The position numbers and the translations under genes are program-made. Shown piece by piece: positions 23,027 through 35,032 of a stretch of DNA of 64,000 nucleotides (positions within the stretch are counted from its first letter, which is position 1; each line of letters starts with the position of its first letter). The DNA comes from Mercenaria mercenaria (lineage: Eukaryota; Mollusca; Bivalvia; Venerida; Veneridae), in the NCBI RefSeq assembly GCF_021730395.1, contig NW_026463358.1, positions 1 through 64,000 of the forward strand, given 5' to 3'. The notes below the pieces were generated by a model. That model was given only the letters and a program-made list of their open reading frames with translations, searched no databases and was not told the origin of the DNA.

Positions 23027-23984
23027 ATTGGCTGTCTTACGGGCAGCGCTTCTATTTCAATTATTTGTTTATTTAAATATCTTCACAATTTTCCAATGTA
23101 TGCCCCATATAAATGTATATTTTTTTTAAAAAAACTATAGGATATGCAACGCGCGAGTCATACATAGTCGAGTGCATTAGCACAATTTCTACAGCAACTT
23201 TCGCTGTACTTATCTTCCGAAATATTAATACCCAAACTCGCTCAATTATGTACCACAAGTCTGTTTTTTCTTGACCATGAAACAAGCGCTGTCTTTCTTT
23301 TCCGTTTTCTTTCATTTCTGCACATAGAACACATTTGAATTTTTTTTTTTTTTTTTTTGATGTAAGGATTAATTTTACCATAACTCTTTCTTTAGGTGGA
23401 GATTCCCAAATTAACAATTAATAAAACCTTAAATTCATAAAAAAGATCCTGAGTTTATGTTAATTCCAACTAATTATCCACATACAATATTTTCACACTT
23501 ACATTTACTATTAAACTTTTGAATCATGAACGGTCTCAATATTATACTTTTCCAGAAAATAACAACATCTTGGATGTTTTCTCAAATTGGTAAGGAGAAC
23601 TTGTCATTAGGTAGCATAGTTAATTGCCTTACCATTGATAGGTTTCTCAGTAGTTAACAGTTTACAGGGGTAATCAAGGGTTACATTGGCCAACTTTTAC
23701 CAGGCTGTATGGTTCAGCCATCAGATAAAATGTGCTATTTTAGAGGCTAAAGATTTTATTATTTTGCTTCCAGTATTTATATAAAAAAATAACCATGTAG
23801 CCAGGGAGCCAGGCTAATCCAAACATATTCCACTTCGTTTTGGTCTAAATGCCTTCATTCACCTTTTTCAGTTTCGTTTTGGAATGCTCAGCTGTTGTGT
23901 TTTTGTTTAGCAGTCTTCTTTTGCTTCCTTTACCCCTCATTTCATTGACTAATTTCGATATTTTGTTTGTGTTTGCTTTTTCCT
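23027..23984. other. No gene seen
   Basis: AT-rich, with a poly-T run at 23340-23359. On the minus strand 23850-23960 gives a lysine-rich, coding-like stretch without boundaries; too short to call. Confidence 0.4.
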
Positions 23985-24225
23985 GTCCGTCCATTTATAG
24001 AAAACAGGAAATTGTGACGTCATCACGCGTGCTTGTCATAGAAAATAAAATTCGGAACTTTTCGTAAGCACCGAGAACACCCGACTTGGTATCTGGAATC
24101 ATCAGTTTCAATTGATCTCAATTAAGGGACAAGACGAGACTGTAACATGATTTCTCAAAAATAAAAGTGGTCATTTGCATGAAATAATCATAATTATTCA
24201 TTCAATGCTCTGATTGATATATGCT
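23985..24225. repeat. Dispersed repeat H, copy 2
   Basis: Counterpart of 5942-6125, with the same core and about 45 bp extra between AAGACGAGA and CATAATTATT. Begins with a GTGACGTCATCACG palindrome-like tract. Confidence 0.7.
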
Positions 24226-24254
24226 GAAATTTTATGCTTCTTAACAAATCATTT

Positions 24255-24727
24255 GAACCTTTTCAACGCATTTCCAAATGACCAAAAACTCGACCGTATT
24301 TTGGTACAGGTATATGATGCATAAGTAAGTTAGATTGTTTCTTGATTTTGACTATTATGATCACGCTGTGTATGAAATTGTCGTGTAAGTGTGCCTGTGT
24401 GTGTGCGTTCGACCGTCCGTCCGTCAGCATTACTTTAAACGACATTCCAAAACAACTGAGTGGATTTTGATGAATCTTGGCCTCGATACTCCTTTGGTGG
24501 TCCTCGACCAAACAATTCAGCTTGGTTGCACAGAGGAGAGGTAAGAGGAAACAATGAAAAAATCTTCAAAAAATTCTCCTCCCTAAACCGAGTTCCGATT
24601 TTCAAACAAATGGTCCTCAAATTATTCATCAAATAACATGGCCGTCAGTTGGCGTGTATGTATGTAAACATGTTTATAATGGAAATTTTAAAACTCTTCT
24701 TGTGTAAAACTGCTGGTCCGATTTCAG
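24255..24727. repeat. Bivalve-type interspersed repeat, left part
   Basis: Contains GACCGTCCGTCCGTCAG, then a block ACTGCTGGTCCGATTT that recurs in diverged form at about 25600 (ACTGCTTGTCTGATTT), where AAATGGTCCTCAAATTATTC / AAATAATTCTGATTCCTC also pair up. So 24255-25720 appears to be one multi-unit repeat split by two SINE insertions. Confidence 0.55.
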
Positions 24728-25005
24728 GTGGGGCCTCCGTGGCCTAGTGGTTAACGTCGCTGACTTCAAATCGCCTACCCCTCATCGATGTGGGTTCGTT
24801 CGAGCCTCATTTGGGGCGTTGATTTCTTCATATGAAGAAGCCATCCAGCTGGCTTACGGAAGGTCGATGGCTCTACCAAGGTGATGTCGTGATGAAATCA
24901 TGCACGGAGGGGCATTTGGGGTCTTCCTCCGCCATCAAAGCTGGAAAGTCGCCATGTGACCTATAATTGTGTCGGTGTGACGTTAAACACAACAAAAATA
25001 AATTT
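24728..25005 (+). mobile_element. SINE type 1, full length
   Basis: Same head and body as 11143-11412 (box A TGGCCTAGTGG, TCATCGATGTGGGTTCG, CTTACGGAAGGTCG, end GTGACGTTAAAC plus A-rich tail). Possible short target duplication ATTTCAGG/ATTTCGGA on either side, partly hidden by the next SINE. Confidence 0.9.
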
Positions 25006-25010
25006 CGGAT

Positions 25011-25425
25011 GACCCGATGGTCTAGTGTTAGCACGCTTCACTGTAAATCCCGTGGTCCAGGGTTCTAATGCCGGTCCTGGCACTGCCAATTTCTGTAATA
25101 CCGAGTGTCTTCAACCTAACTAAGAGGCCATTACTGGTTCTTCTCAGGAAACACGACTTCGCGTGTATCGGTACTATACACCAGGCTATACACTTTGTCT
25201 ATTCGCAAAGAGCTAGGCTACATTTGTAAGTAAGCCGACCTGACTTGTATCTTAAAAGGATTTCTCCCCTCGGGTCTTGGGGTTTTATGTCATAATGTCC
25301 CTCTGGTCAGCTCGTTCTGTGTCTTTACCACTAAGGAAAGAATTTTGCGCCCTGAATGGCTACTTTTGGACGTGTTTGTCATAAAGAGGCGCTATATAAA
25401 TCTGGTATAATCAAAGTAATAATAT
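25011..25425 (+). mobile_element. SINE type 3, tRNA head and LINE-like tail
   Basis: Begins immediately after the previous SINE. A tRNA-like head (GATGGTCTAGTGTTAGC as box A region, GGTTCTAATGCC as degenerate box B) is followed by a 300-bp body and the tail GGCGCTATATAAATCTGGTA. That tail resembles the 3' ends of L2/CR1-type LINEs, as in V-SINEs, which would give the partner reverse transcriptase. Identification is by resemblance. Confidence 0.7.
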
Positions 25426-25979
25426 TTTTAACAATTATACAAAAATAGTTTTACACAAATGGTTCGTATGTAACACACTACTAAGATTGTTTAAACTATT
25501 CCAATTCATTTAAAAAAAACATCAAGGCCACCGTAGGACGAGGTCAGTTTCAAAATATGTGTTTATTTGAACTTTTAAAAGTCTTCTTTTGTGAAACTGC
25601 TTGTCTGATTTTTAAAACAATTTCACAGAAATGCTCTTTCTGCGACCTTCTACCAAGATTATTCAAATAATTCTGATTCCTCAAACAAATGGTCACCAGA
25701 CGGTGGATTTTCTAGTTAAAATTAAGAAAGAGTAAGGCTGCTTGGTTATATACTTATTATAGTAAACAATGGTGTAATTTAAAGCTTGCATGAAGAAATC
25801 TTACATGGCACTTTTCACGTGCTCGGTGATCAGCTGGCCGCTTACGGATAACTCATTGATTGGCGAGTTTTTATCGTGGTTTTCCTCTTTTTATGGATCA
25901 ATACCATTTATCAACTGATATTAACATTTCAATTATTCTCGTTAACTATGCACTCGCTGTGACGTAATTTGTTGATAAA
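25426..25979. repeat. Bivalve-type interspersed repeat, right part
   Basis: Holds the second unit of the repeat described at 24255 (about 25560-25720), then 260 bp with no recognised content. Confidence 0.45.
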
Positions 25980-28120
25980 ACAAGAGGGCCAAGATGGCCC
26001 TAGGTCGCTCACCTAAGAAACACACCATAACACACCATAACAGTGTAAACATGTTTGACCTAGTGATTTCATTGAAAAAAAATATTCTGACCAATTATCA
26101 ATAAAATTGGAGCAAAAATCTTGAGAATAAACAAGTATTTCCTTTGATTTGACCTAGTGACCTAGATTTTGACTCCAGATGATCCATATTCAAACTTGAC
26201 CTAGCTTTCATCATGGCTATTATTCTGACCAAATTTCATGAAGATCAGTTGAAAAATACAGCCTCTATCGCATACACAAGGTTTCCTTTGATTTGACCAT
26301 ATGACCTAGTTTTTGACCCCAGACTACAAATATTGAACTTGACCTATATTTCATCAAGGCATCCATTCTGACCAAATTTTATGAAAATCAAGTGTAAAAT
26401 GCAGCCCCTTTTGCATACACAAGGTTTTCCTTTGATTTGAGCAAGTGACCTACTTTTTGACCTAAGATGACCCATTTTCGAACTAGGCCTAGACTTTATC
26501 AAGATAATCCTTGATTTGATCTAGTGACCTAGGTTTTGAACCCAGATGACTCATATTCGAACTTAATCTAGATTTAATCAAGGCTATTATTTTGACAAAA
26601 TTTCATGAAGATCAGTAGAAAAATACAGCCTCTATTGCATACACCAGGTTTTTCTTCGAGTTAAGCTAGTGACCTACTTTTTGACTCTAGATGACCCATA
26701 TTCAAATTCTACCTAAATTTCATCAAGGAAATCATTCTGACTTAATTTTAGGAAGATAAATTGAAAAATACAGTGTCTATCGCATACACAAGGTTTTCCT
26801 TTGAGTTGAGCAAGTGACCTACTTTTTGACCTAAGATGACCCATTTTTGAACCAGGCCTAGATTGTATCAAGGTTATCCTTTATTTGACCTAGTGACCTA
26901 GTTTTTGAACCCAGATGACCCATATTCGAACTTAATCTAGATTTAATCAAGGCTATCATTCTGACAAAATTTCATGAAGATCAGTAGAAAAATACAGCCT
27001 CTATCGCATACACAAGGTTTTTCTTCGAGTTAAGCTAGTGACCTACTTTTTGACCCTAGATGACCCATATCCAAATTCTACCTAAATTTCATCACGGAAA
27101 TCATTCTGACTTAATTTTTGGAAGATCAATTGAAAAATACAGCCTCTATCGCATACACTAGGTTTTCCTTTGATTTAAGCAAGTGACCTACTTTTTGACC
27201 TAAGATGACCCATATTCAAACTTGACCTAAAATTCATCAAGGCTATCATTCAGACAAAATTTCCTGAAGATCAGTAGAAAAATACAGCCTCTATCGCATA
27301 CACCAGGTTTTCTTCGATTTAAGCTATTGACCTACTTTTTGACCCTAGATAACCCATATTCAAATTCTACCTAAATTTTATCAAGGAAATCATTCTGACT
27401 TAATTTTAGGAAGATCAATCGAAAAATATAGCCTCTATCGCATACACTATGTTTCTCTTTGATTTCAGCAAGTGACCTACTTTTTGATCTAAGATGACCC
27501 ATTTTCGAACTAGGCCTAGATTTTATCAAGGTAATCATTGTGACAAAAATTCACGAAAATGTATTAAAAAATACAGCCTCTATTGCATACACAATGTTTT
27601 CCTTTGATTTGACCTAGTGACCTATTTTTCATCATTCTGGCCACTTTCATGAAGATTAATTGAAAAATACAACCTCTATCGCATACACAAAGTTTTTCCT
27701 TGATTTGACCTAGTGACCTACTATTTGACCTAAGATGACCCATTTCAAACTTGACTAGAATTCATTAAGGCAATCATTTTGACTGAATTTTAAGAAGATA
27801 AATTGAAAAATACTGCCTCTATCGCATACACAAAGTTTCCCTTTGATTTGACCTAGTGACCTACTTTTTGATCCCAGATGACCCTTATTTGAACTTGACC
27901 TAGATGTCATTAAGGCAATAATTCTGGCCAAAATTCATGAAGATTAATTGAAAAATACAACCTCCATCGCATACACAATGTTGTTTTTATTTGACCTAGT
28001 GACCTACTTCTTGACCTCAGATGACTCATTTTCGAACTAGGCCTAGATTTTATCAAGATAATCATTCTGACATAAATTCATGAAGATTTATTGAAAAATA
28101 CAGTTTCTATTGCATACACA
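25980..28120. repeat. Tandem array, about 150-bp unit, about 13 units, capped on the left
   Basis: Opens with AACAAGAGGGCC and GGTCGCTCACCT (25979-26014), the terminus I know for this bivalve element class. Units then run GTGACCTACTTTTTGACC, AGATGACCCATATT, TTTCATCAAGG, CATTCTGAC, and AAAAATACAGCCTCTATCGC followed by ATACACAAGG. Units vary from about 100 to 225 bp. The mirrored right terminus (AGGTGAGCG...CCTCTTGTT) is absent: the array stops inside a unit at ATTGCATACACA and family A starts there. Confidence 0.9.
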
Positions 28121-28852
28121 ATACCCAAGGCTATGAAAGCGGGAAATATTGGAACCACCCAGGCCGAAATGGTCATGCTGAGAAACTAAACAGTACAAAT
28201 AACACGACATAAAAATCGTGCTGAACGATCTGGGAAGATCGAAATATAACAACCCTTATTGAATGTACGAGGAGACATTTTACGGCCGCCACACGGCACG
28301 AACAACGCTGCTGTGATAATAAAATAGAAAATGTGGAAACAGGTCGCTCAACACGACAAAAACGAAAAATGTTGGAGGCTCGGTTTGATTGAGCCTGTTC
28401 ATGGACGGTAGTGGAAATGCATGCTACCATCCACGCCCTCTAGCTCCGGGTTGAGCAAAACTCAACATTTACCTATGCTAAAAGTACAAAAAGCAATTTA
28501 GAGACATCCGCAGATGTATTCAAACGGCAGTGAACATTGAACCTTCAATGATACAAGGTTTTATCGTGTAATTCCGTGAAAAGCGGTGTTTGGTCCCCAG
28601 ATAAAGTAATGGGTTTGCCCCAAACGAGAAAATAATGGGCAGAACTAAACGACTGGTATTTAGAAATGGGATCTGAAGTTATGGAGCCTGCATATCACAG
28701 GAACTGTCAAAAGACAAAATTAAAAAACAGGCACCATGTCCAAGGGGTGATTATACAATACCCAAGGCTATGAAAGCGGGAGTATTAGGACCACCCAGGC
28801 CGAAATGGTCATGCTGAGAAACTAAACAGTACCAATAACACGACATAAAGTC
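28121..28852 (+). mobile_element. Family A copy, 1.15 units long, permuted
   Basis: Same unit as 13390-14172 but entered at a different point. It starts at ATACCCAAGGCTATGAAAGC, passes the unit start TAAAATAG at about 28319, and continues until GACATAAAG near 28852. The first about 95 bp (28121-28215) and last about 95 bp (28758-28852) are therefore the same part of the unit; the spacing is 637 bp. Hairpins AGGCTC/GAGCCT and GTTGAG/CTCAAC are kept; the GACGGTAG hairpin has one mismatch. The 98-codon frame of the 13-kb copy is interrupted here. Confidence 0.85.
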
Positions 28853-28855
28853 ATT

Positions 28856-29760
28856 AGTTGTCTATCAATTTATTTTGTTGAACAGCTTTTCCCTGAACGG
28901 TTTTAACTTTGTTTTTGATTTCAGCTTGTTCATCACATTGTTTAACAGTATCAGTTTGTGTCTTGACATGTTCATGCTCTTGTTTACTGTCATATTGTTC
29001 GTTCATAGTATCAGTGTGTTATTTTGTTATGCCAGTCTATTGGCTATCACTGTCAACTTGTATCTTCATTCATTCACACAGCTCACACATCGAACTTCCC
29101 TTGATTATTGCTGATGAATACTATCAGATTGATCTTTCATTGTTTCATCATGTGTTTGAATAACTTGAGTTTGTTTGTAAAAACATCATTCTGTGTCCTG
29201 TTCGTTTTCTGATTTGAACAGTTAGTGAAAACCTGGTTCGTACTTGATTGCAACTTGCTGGACATTGTAGATATCCCCTCTTATTACTTTTATTAAGGAA
29301 GTTTAGCTTGATCTTTTATAATATTTATATGTTTCTTAGTTTACTTTTGTTTTTGTACACTTACGTCAGCATCTTTTGTTTTGACGGATTTTACAATACT
29401 ACTTGGTTGTCCTGTCAGTTTGTAACAATTTTTTAAACCCATTCTGCTTCTTCATTTGTTTCATTGTTTTAACAATGAATTACAGCTTAACCCTCTTTAA
29501 ATTTTATCCTGTTCCTCCGCATCACTTTCACATTATTTGCTCAGGTTTCAACAGGTTTATACAATAGTTAACTATCAACTTGTTCTTTGGTGGACACATC
29601 ATATACATCTTGTTCAGTGATCGTTCTAATCAACTATGGTAAACTTTATGTTCTTCTTCATCAGCATTTGACTCATCTGAATAACATTTGACAGAAAACT
29701 ATTATCAGAAGTGAGAGAAGGCGCTATGCTTTCTGGTATTGAGATTTTTATTGACTCCTG
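28856..29760 (-). other. Possible decayed coding sequence, Q/T/D/E/K-rich
   Basis: On the minus strand, pieces of frame are strongly hydrophilic and semi-repetitive, for example MNEQYDSKQEHEHVKTQTDT (about 28950-29010), SENEQDTE and QTHDETMKDQSDSIHQQ (about 29110-29210), separated by stops. The plus strand of the same DNA gives hydrophobic frames that are only the mirror of this. It may be a decayed low-complexity or coiled-coil exon, or merely biased DNA. Confidence 0.25.
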
Positions 29761-31259
29761 AACCAATTAACCGGGTTTCAAATCCTTCTATAAATGATGC
29801 TGTCCTTTGCGACTTTTCATAAACCTAAACTGTAAAAAACCGGGAAGCTGACCTGAGATCCGAGAGCTTTTGTACAAGGAGCTTTAATTGAAAATAACCT
29901 AATATACCAGTATACATAACACTGTTGCATCTTGGTAGCTTTAATATTTTTGTTGATTTCTTGGTTCATTAAACAGACTTAATTACGCCCAAGTCAAATT
30001 GGCATAAACCGAAGATAGACTCGAATAACGATAAATCACGCTTACTGTTCACCTCTCAATAAGTTTTAGTTTTAACAACTAAGGTCACATGGCATCTAAT
30101 GGGTAATATGATTTGAGCTAAGCTCGTGTGTTATAAAATGCAGTAACAAATTTAATCAAAACGAGTCTCCGGTTTTTGCTTTTTGATATTGTCTTCGATG
30201 CTTCTTGAAGATTCCCTTATTTCAGAATATTGGTTTTTTATTTTAAATCTAATCTACAAAAGTCAAGAGTATTAAAAGCTTACAATTGCTGTCAAAATAA
30301 GGAGCCTTTTAAAATATAATTTTTATTCAACTTTTATTGGTTGATACTGCAAGAGTTTTGAATAACATGTGTTCTAACATTAGTTTTTAATTGCACCAAT
30401 ATTTCAAACAAGTACACATTCACAGAATGTACAAAATGTAAAATATTTTATCCTGAAGGTGGTAAGATGTTGTAATGTTATCGAAAACTTTCTGACAGAA
30501 CATTTTTTTCAATTGGTTCCTTACCTCCAAGGTAAATGCAAAAATGTGCATACGGATACTTTGTTTTGCCACAAATAACAAATATTGATTGCAAATGTAA
30601 TCTAGAAAATGACTGTATCTCAGCATGCTAGAGTATGGCTCAGGAAACAGCACTATATTGAGTTAAACTATCATTTTACTTAAAAAACAGGAAGTACGAG
30701 TAGTTTGTTTTACATGACAACTACAATAATAACTGCTCTTAATGTGTTAGACCTAGTACAGCTTGTCACTAGATAATGTATATTTATATCATATAGCTGG
30801 GTTTAAGGCTAAAACAAATGCATAGAAAAATAAAATACAAATTTTGAACAAGCAAAATATGGAATAAATGGTTTCCTTACAAATAAATATACTAAACGTC
30901 ATAAGAAAATACACACTTTGTTATGTTGCCATTCAAGGCGGCCTTTGGCGCTTCGTTCTTCTTGTTCTTCAGTGTCCGAAATGAGATAGAATCACCCTAA
31001 TGACACGAACCAAACCAAAGAAAGTTGTTCTCGAGTTAGAATTTCACACCGCCTCCTAATCGGGATGACCGTGAACAATGCAAGAACAGTATGGCGAAAT
31101 CAGTAGGTACAATTTCAATGTCAAAGAAACATCGTGGCGAAATAAACATATGATAACTTTTAACAAAATAAAATATTAATTGAATGAAGGAATTACACTA
31201 CTTTGGTAGAAATATTGGTTTACCCTCGTCAGTTATGGAAACAAGCGACGTAAACATAG
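29761..31259. other. No gene seen
   Basis: AT-rich, single-copy within the window. A minus-strand frame at 30420-30653 has no supporting features. Confidence 0.4.
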
Positions 31260-31454
31260 CTGTAAAACTCCACTTTCCGTTCCCGGTGTTGAAGCTTTTA
31301 CTCAAGCTACGTGATCCGATTCGACTCAATTCCGTCCGAGGAATAAACGCCCAATGACACACCCAGTGTTTACCAGTTTATAACCATTTAAATTTCAAGC
31401 TGGATTGCTTAGACAAAAATAAAAATATGTTCAGAGTGGTATTTTCTTATGACG
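31260..31454 (+). other. Possible first exon or 5' UTR with strong donor
   Basis: Slightly GC-richer than its surroundings and ending in a consensus donor (GACG followed by GTGAGT at 31455-31460). A short frame MFRVVFSYD opens at 31427, but joined to the next candidate exon (32939) it would stop after a few codons. So if this is an exon, it is probably non-coding and translation would start at the ATG at 32957. Weak, stands on the donor only. Confidence 0.25.
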
Positions 31455-31779
31455 GTGAGTATATATTTGAATAAATTAAATTATGACATAGCTATCAATT
31501 TTTTACATATTATCAACGGCATCTAACGCTATCATTTTCTTTAGAAAAAAGTAAAACCTAGTAGATACGAGGTGTTTGCACTAATCCCTAGATATCTTTT
31601 CTATAGGATGATGTTTAAATTTGCATTTTAGAGGCGATCGTGAGATTACTGAAAACTATTCCTGCCAAAAATAACTGAATATATCAGCATCATCTGAGTA
31701 ACTATCCTTACTTTGCATGTATGTTTAGTATACTTTGCATGTATGTTTAGTATCGTCTAAGTACTGTCATACCTTAGCA

Positions 31780-32165
31780 TATAATGATGAACCGGCATCC
31801 GCCGTCCGTTGTCAGTCGTCAATAAATTTACTAAGACATCTTCTTCTATGAAAGTACTTGACAGAATAAAATTCATACGCTAAAATTGGTTTGTAGCATC
31901 TTGGCAATGTCCCCTCTTAAAGTTATTCAAACGGGGGCACATTGTCCTCGTTTGGGGCGATAAGAATTAAAAATAAAAATACTTTTAAACAGCTTCTTCT
32001 TTTGAACCACAGAGTCATTGTAAGGTTTTCCTTGAAATTTGTTGAAGATAGGCCTGTTGTATGTTTTTGTATGCTTGACACAATATTATAATTTATGATT
32101 TAGTGTGTCATAATTATATTTATTCACGATTAAATAGTCAAGGTCAGGTGAGCGACTTAGGGCAA
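31780..32165. repeat. Capped-repeat remnant (GGTGAGCG terminus)
   Basis: Begins near CCGCCGTCCGTTGTC and ends with TCAAGGTCAGGTGAGCGAC and TTAGGGC, the right-terminus type of the AACAAGAGGGCC element class whose left terminus is at 25980. Interior is unique in this window. Confidence 0.5.
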
Positions 32166-32938
32166 CTGCGTTTCTGCATCTAGAAATACCTTACATATGT
32201 TAGAATCTCTGTCTGAAATAATCTGTAAACAGACACAAAAATTGTAAACTGATGAAAATCGTTTTTAAAATATCTATAAAGCTGAGTGAAAATAATGAGA
32301 TTGTATTGAAAGTGGGGCGATAAGTGTCGGGGAGAGATTCGCCGGGTCGACATTAAGCAAGGCGCTGTTTGTCTAGGCAACGTTCTACGAGGCGACATTT
32401 GGCAATGCGACTGGTCAGGGCGTCGTTCAATTGCGGCGTTATATTTTTGCACTAAATTACAAAAATATTAAAACGTTATTCTTTAATAGGTATCAAGCGG
32501 ACATCATTATTGATTGATATATAATCTGTTTGGTACCATGGCAATGTAAACATAAAATGTCTTATGATGTAATATCAAATACTAAAGAATTAAACATATT
32601 CCAGATTAAAGGAAGGCTTTACAGTTTTGATGAAAAACGTTTATTATTTTGCTTTTTAGGTTTTCTTTATACAGAAAAAATCTATTTCTATTATTGTGGC
32701 ACGCGTTTCTGAGATAAGTATCCAAATGCACTTGTTATATATTTTCTAACATACCTCGTGCAAACAATACAGTTAACAAGATCAGAAACCATTATTTCAA
32801 TTACAAAACATATAGCCTTTGTTATAATGCATGTAAAAGTGCGTTTAATAATGAAACAAAAGTAAAAATAAACCAAAGTTACATTTGTAACTTAAAAGTA
32901 TTGAGATGAAAAAAGAAATGTTTCGTCTTTTAATTTAG
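32166..32938. other. No gene seen; likely intron
   Basis: AT-rich. Ends in TTTCGTCTTTTAATTTAG, a good pyrimidine-rich splice acceptor for the next feature. Confidence 0.4.
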
Positions 32939-33035
32939 GTAACGCAAGTGATCCGTATGTTTAAAGATAAAAAGGAATCAACAAAGAAAGACATTATCGC
33001 GGCAGACAAGAAATTGACAGACAAGGAAGCTGAAA
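32939..33035 (+). CDS. Candidate exon, lysine/glutamate-rich coiled-coil protein
   Basis: A 97-bp open block between a strong acceptor (TTTAATTTAG) and a consensus donor GTAAGT (33036-33041). It reads VTQVIRMFKDKKESTKKD, then IIAADKKLTDKEAE plus one leftover base. That leftover base joins in phase with the two leading bases of the exon at 60188 to make AGA, giving an unbroken charged helix across the junction (KEAE-R-KCNEMK). An ATG at 32957 could be the start if the preceding exon is non-coding. The intron to 60188 would be 27 kb and hold many transposons, which is large but not unheard of in bivalves. Other exons may intervene. Confidence 0.55.
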
Positions 33036-33124
33036 GTAAGTGTTCTTTATTCGCTCCTTCTATAGTGTATATAAGTGAGATTGTATCCAGCAGGACAGAA
33101 CTTTGTCAGGCCTCTGCAATTCAC

Positions 33125-34675
33125 TTTTTATTAGTTTACCTGTCACGTAGTGACAGAATGAGATTTTGTGATCGCCATTCGTCCTTCCGTCCGTCGTCTG
33201 TCCACCATTTCTTGTGAACACGATAGTGACCATATTTTGCAATCATTTTAATCAAACTTGCACACAATTTGTATAGGCATGATATCTCGCTTCCTTTAGA
33301 AAAGCAGACCAGATACAACCCTGGGTTCCAGAGTGATAGCTTCTTAAAGGGCAACAATTTGCTATATTTGACTTGTGAACACGATAGAGACCACATTTAG
33401 CAATCAATTTTAGTCAAACTTGCACATAACTTGCATTTGCATGCATGAAATCTCGGTTCGTTTCAAACTCTAGCCAGATCCCATCTTGGGTTCCAGAGGT
33501 ATGGCACTTTAAAAGGCCAAAATTTGCTACTTTTGGCTTGTGAACACGACAGAGACCAAATGTTGCGTTTGATTTATATCAAAATTGCACGCAACTTCTA
33601 TTGCCATAATGAGTTATGGCCCCTAAAAATTCCAAAATTTGTTATTATTGGCTTTTGAACACGATAGAGACCACATTTTGCATTTTTAATGAAACTTGCA
33701 CAGAATTTGTATTGGCATAATAACTCGTTTCTTTTCGCAAATTTATTAGATTCTATCATAGATTCTAGAGTTTTGGTCCCTGAAAGTGCCAAAATTTGCT
33801 TTTCCTGCTTTTGCAGACATATAGAGATTTCGTATATGGTTTGATGTGATACAAACTGCAAAATATCTTTAATAACAATAGATCTTGGATTCCATAATGA
33901 ATCTGGCAGATCAAATTATAGATTTGAAAGTTACCGCCCCTGAAAAAAAAAGCCATTTCTTTTTATTTTTACCTTGTGAACACAACAGAAGTGGCATTTT
34001 ACATAGGAGTTTAACCAGACTTACACACAACTTAAGTTACAATAAAATCTCAGTTCCTTTCGAAAACCGTCTAGATTCGGTCATGTACTCTAGCGTTACT
34101 GCTCCTGCTAGGGGCAAAATTTTCAGCCATATAGAGGTTTCATTTATTTTTTGATTTAATACAAACTTACACAAATTGTTTATGTAGATGATATTAAGAC
34201 CAGCTACAAAACTTGGCCATGTGGGATTAAAAACTAGGTCACCAGGTCAAATCAAAAGGAAAGCTTGTTATTGTTCTGGGGGCCACATTTATGACTCTGT
34301 CTTCATAAAACTTAGTCAGAATGTTTATCGTTATGATTTCTATGCTAAGTTTAAACTCGGTCATGTGGGGTCATAAACTAGGTCACCCATTCAAATGAAA
34401 GGAACAGTTTTTAACACTCTTGAGGCCACATGTATGACCCTATCTTCATGAATCTTAGTCAGAATGTTCATCTTGATGCATTCTAGGACAAGTTAGAAAC
34501 TGGGTCATATGAAGTCAAAATTAAGGTCACCACTTAAATCAAAGGAAAAGCTTGTTAACACTTAAGAAGACTTATTTATAACCCTATCTTCATGAAATTT
34601 GGTCAGGATGTTTTCTTGATGATTTCAAGGCAAAGTTTAACAGGTGAGCGGTATAGTGTCATTATGTCCCTCTTG
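33125..34675. repeat. Tandem-repeat element in two parts, capped on the right
   Basis: Part one (33200-34160) repeats CTTGTGAACACGATAGAGACC with CAAACTTGCAC and CCAAAATTTGCT blocks at about 110-320 bp intervals (about 33215, 33374, 33539, 33653, 33975). Part two (34170-34640) repeats TCATGTGGGGTCATAAACTA, GGTCACC, TGACCCTATCTTCATGAA and TTGGTCAGAATGTT about every 130 bp. The end CAGGTGAGCG...GTCCCTCTTGTTCG (34642-34679) is the right terminus of the same capped class as 25980. The left cap is probably near GTGACAGAATGAG at 33150. Confidence 0.7.
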
Positions 34676-34764
34676 TTCGTTTTCCTACCAGTTTTTTGTA
34701 TTTATTTCAGTCCTGTGTATCTCAATACTTTTGAACCAAGAACTCGTTGTTTAGGTAATCCATC

Positions 34765-35032
34765 GGGCGCCTCCGTGGCCGAGTTGTTAAGGTCGCTGAC
34801 TTCAAATCACTTGCCCGTCATCAATGTGGATTCGAGCTTCACTCGGGACGTTGAATTCTTCATGTGAGGGAGCCATCCAGTTGGCTTACGGAAGGTCTAT
34901 GGTTCTACCCAGGTGCCCATTCGTGATGACATAATGCACGGAAGGGGCGCTTGGGGTCTTCGTCCACCATCGAAGCTGGAAATTCGCCATATGACCTTTA
35001 TTTGTGTCGGTGTAATGTTAAATCAACAAAAT
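34765..35032 (+). mobile_element. SINE type 1, full length
   Basis: Same family as 11143-11412, with box A GGCCGAGTTGTTAAGG and tail GTGTAATGTTAAATC. An imperfect 12-bp target duplication AGGTAATCCATC / AGGTTATCCTTC flanks it. It landed just right of the capped repeat and left of the TTAA element. Confidence 0.9.

Noticed and set aside
31427-33035. Joining the short frame at 31427 to the exon at 32939
   Set aside because: The phase leads to a stop within a few codons, so a coding join is not supported.
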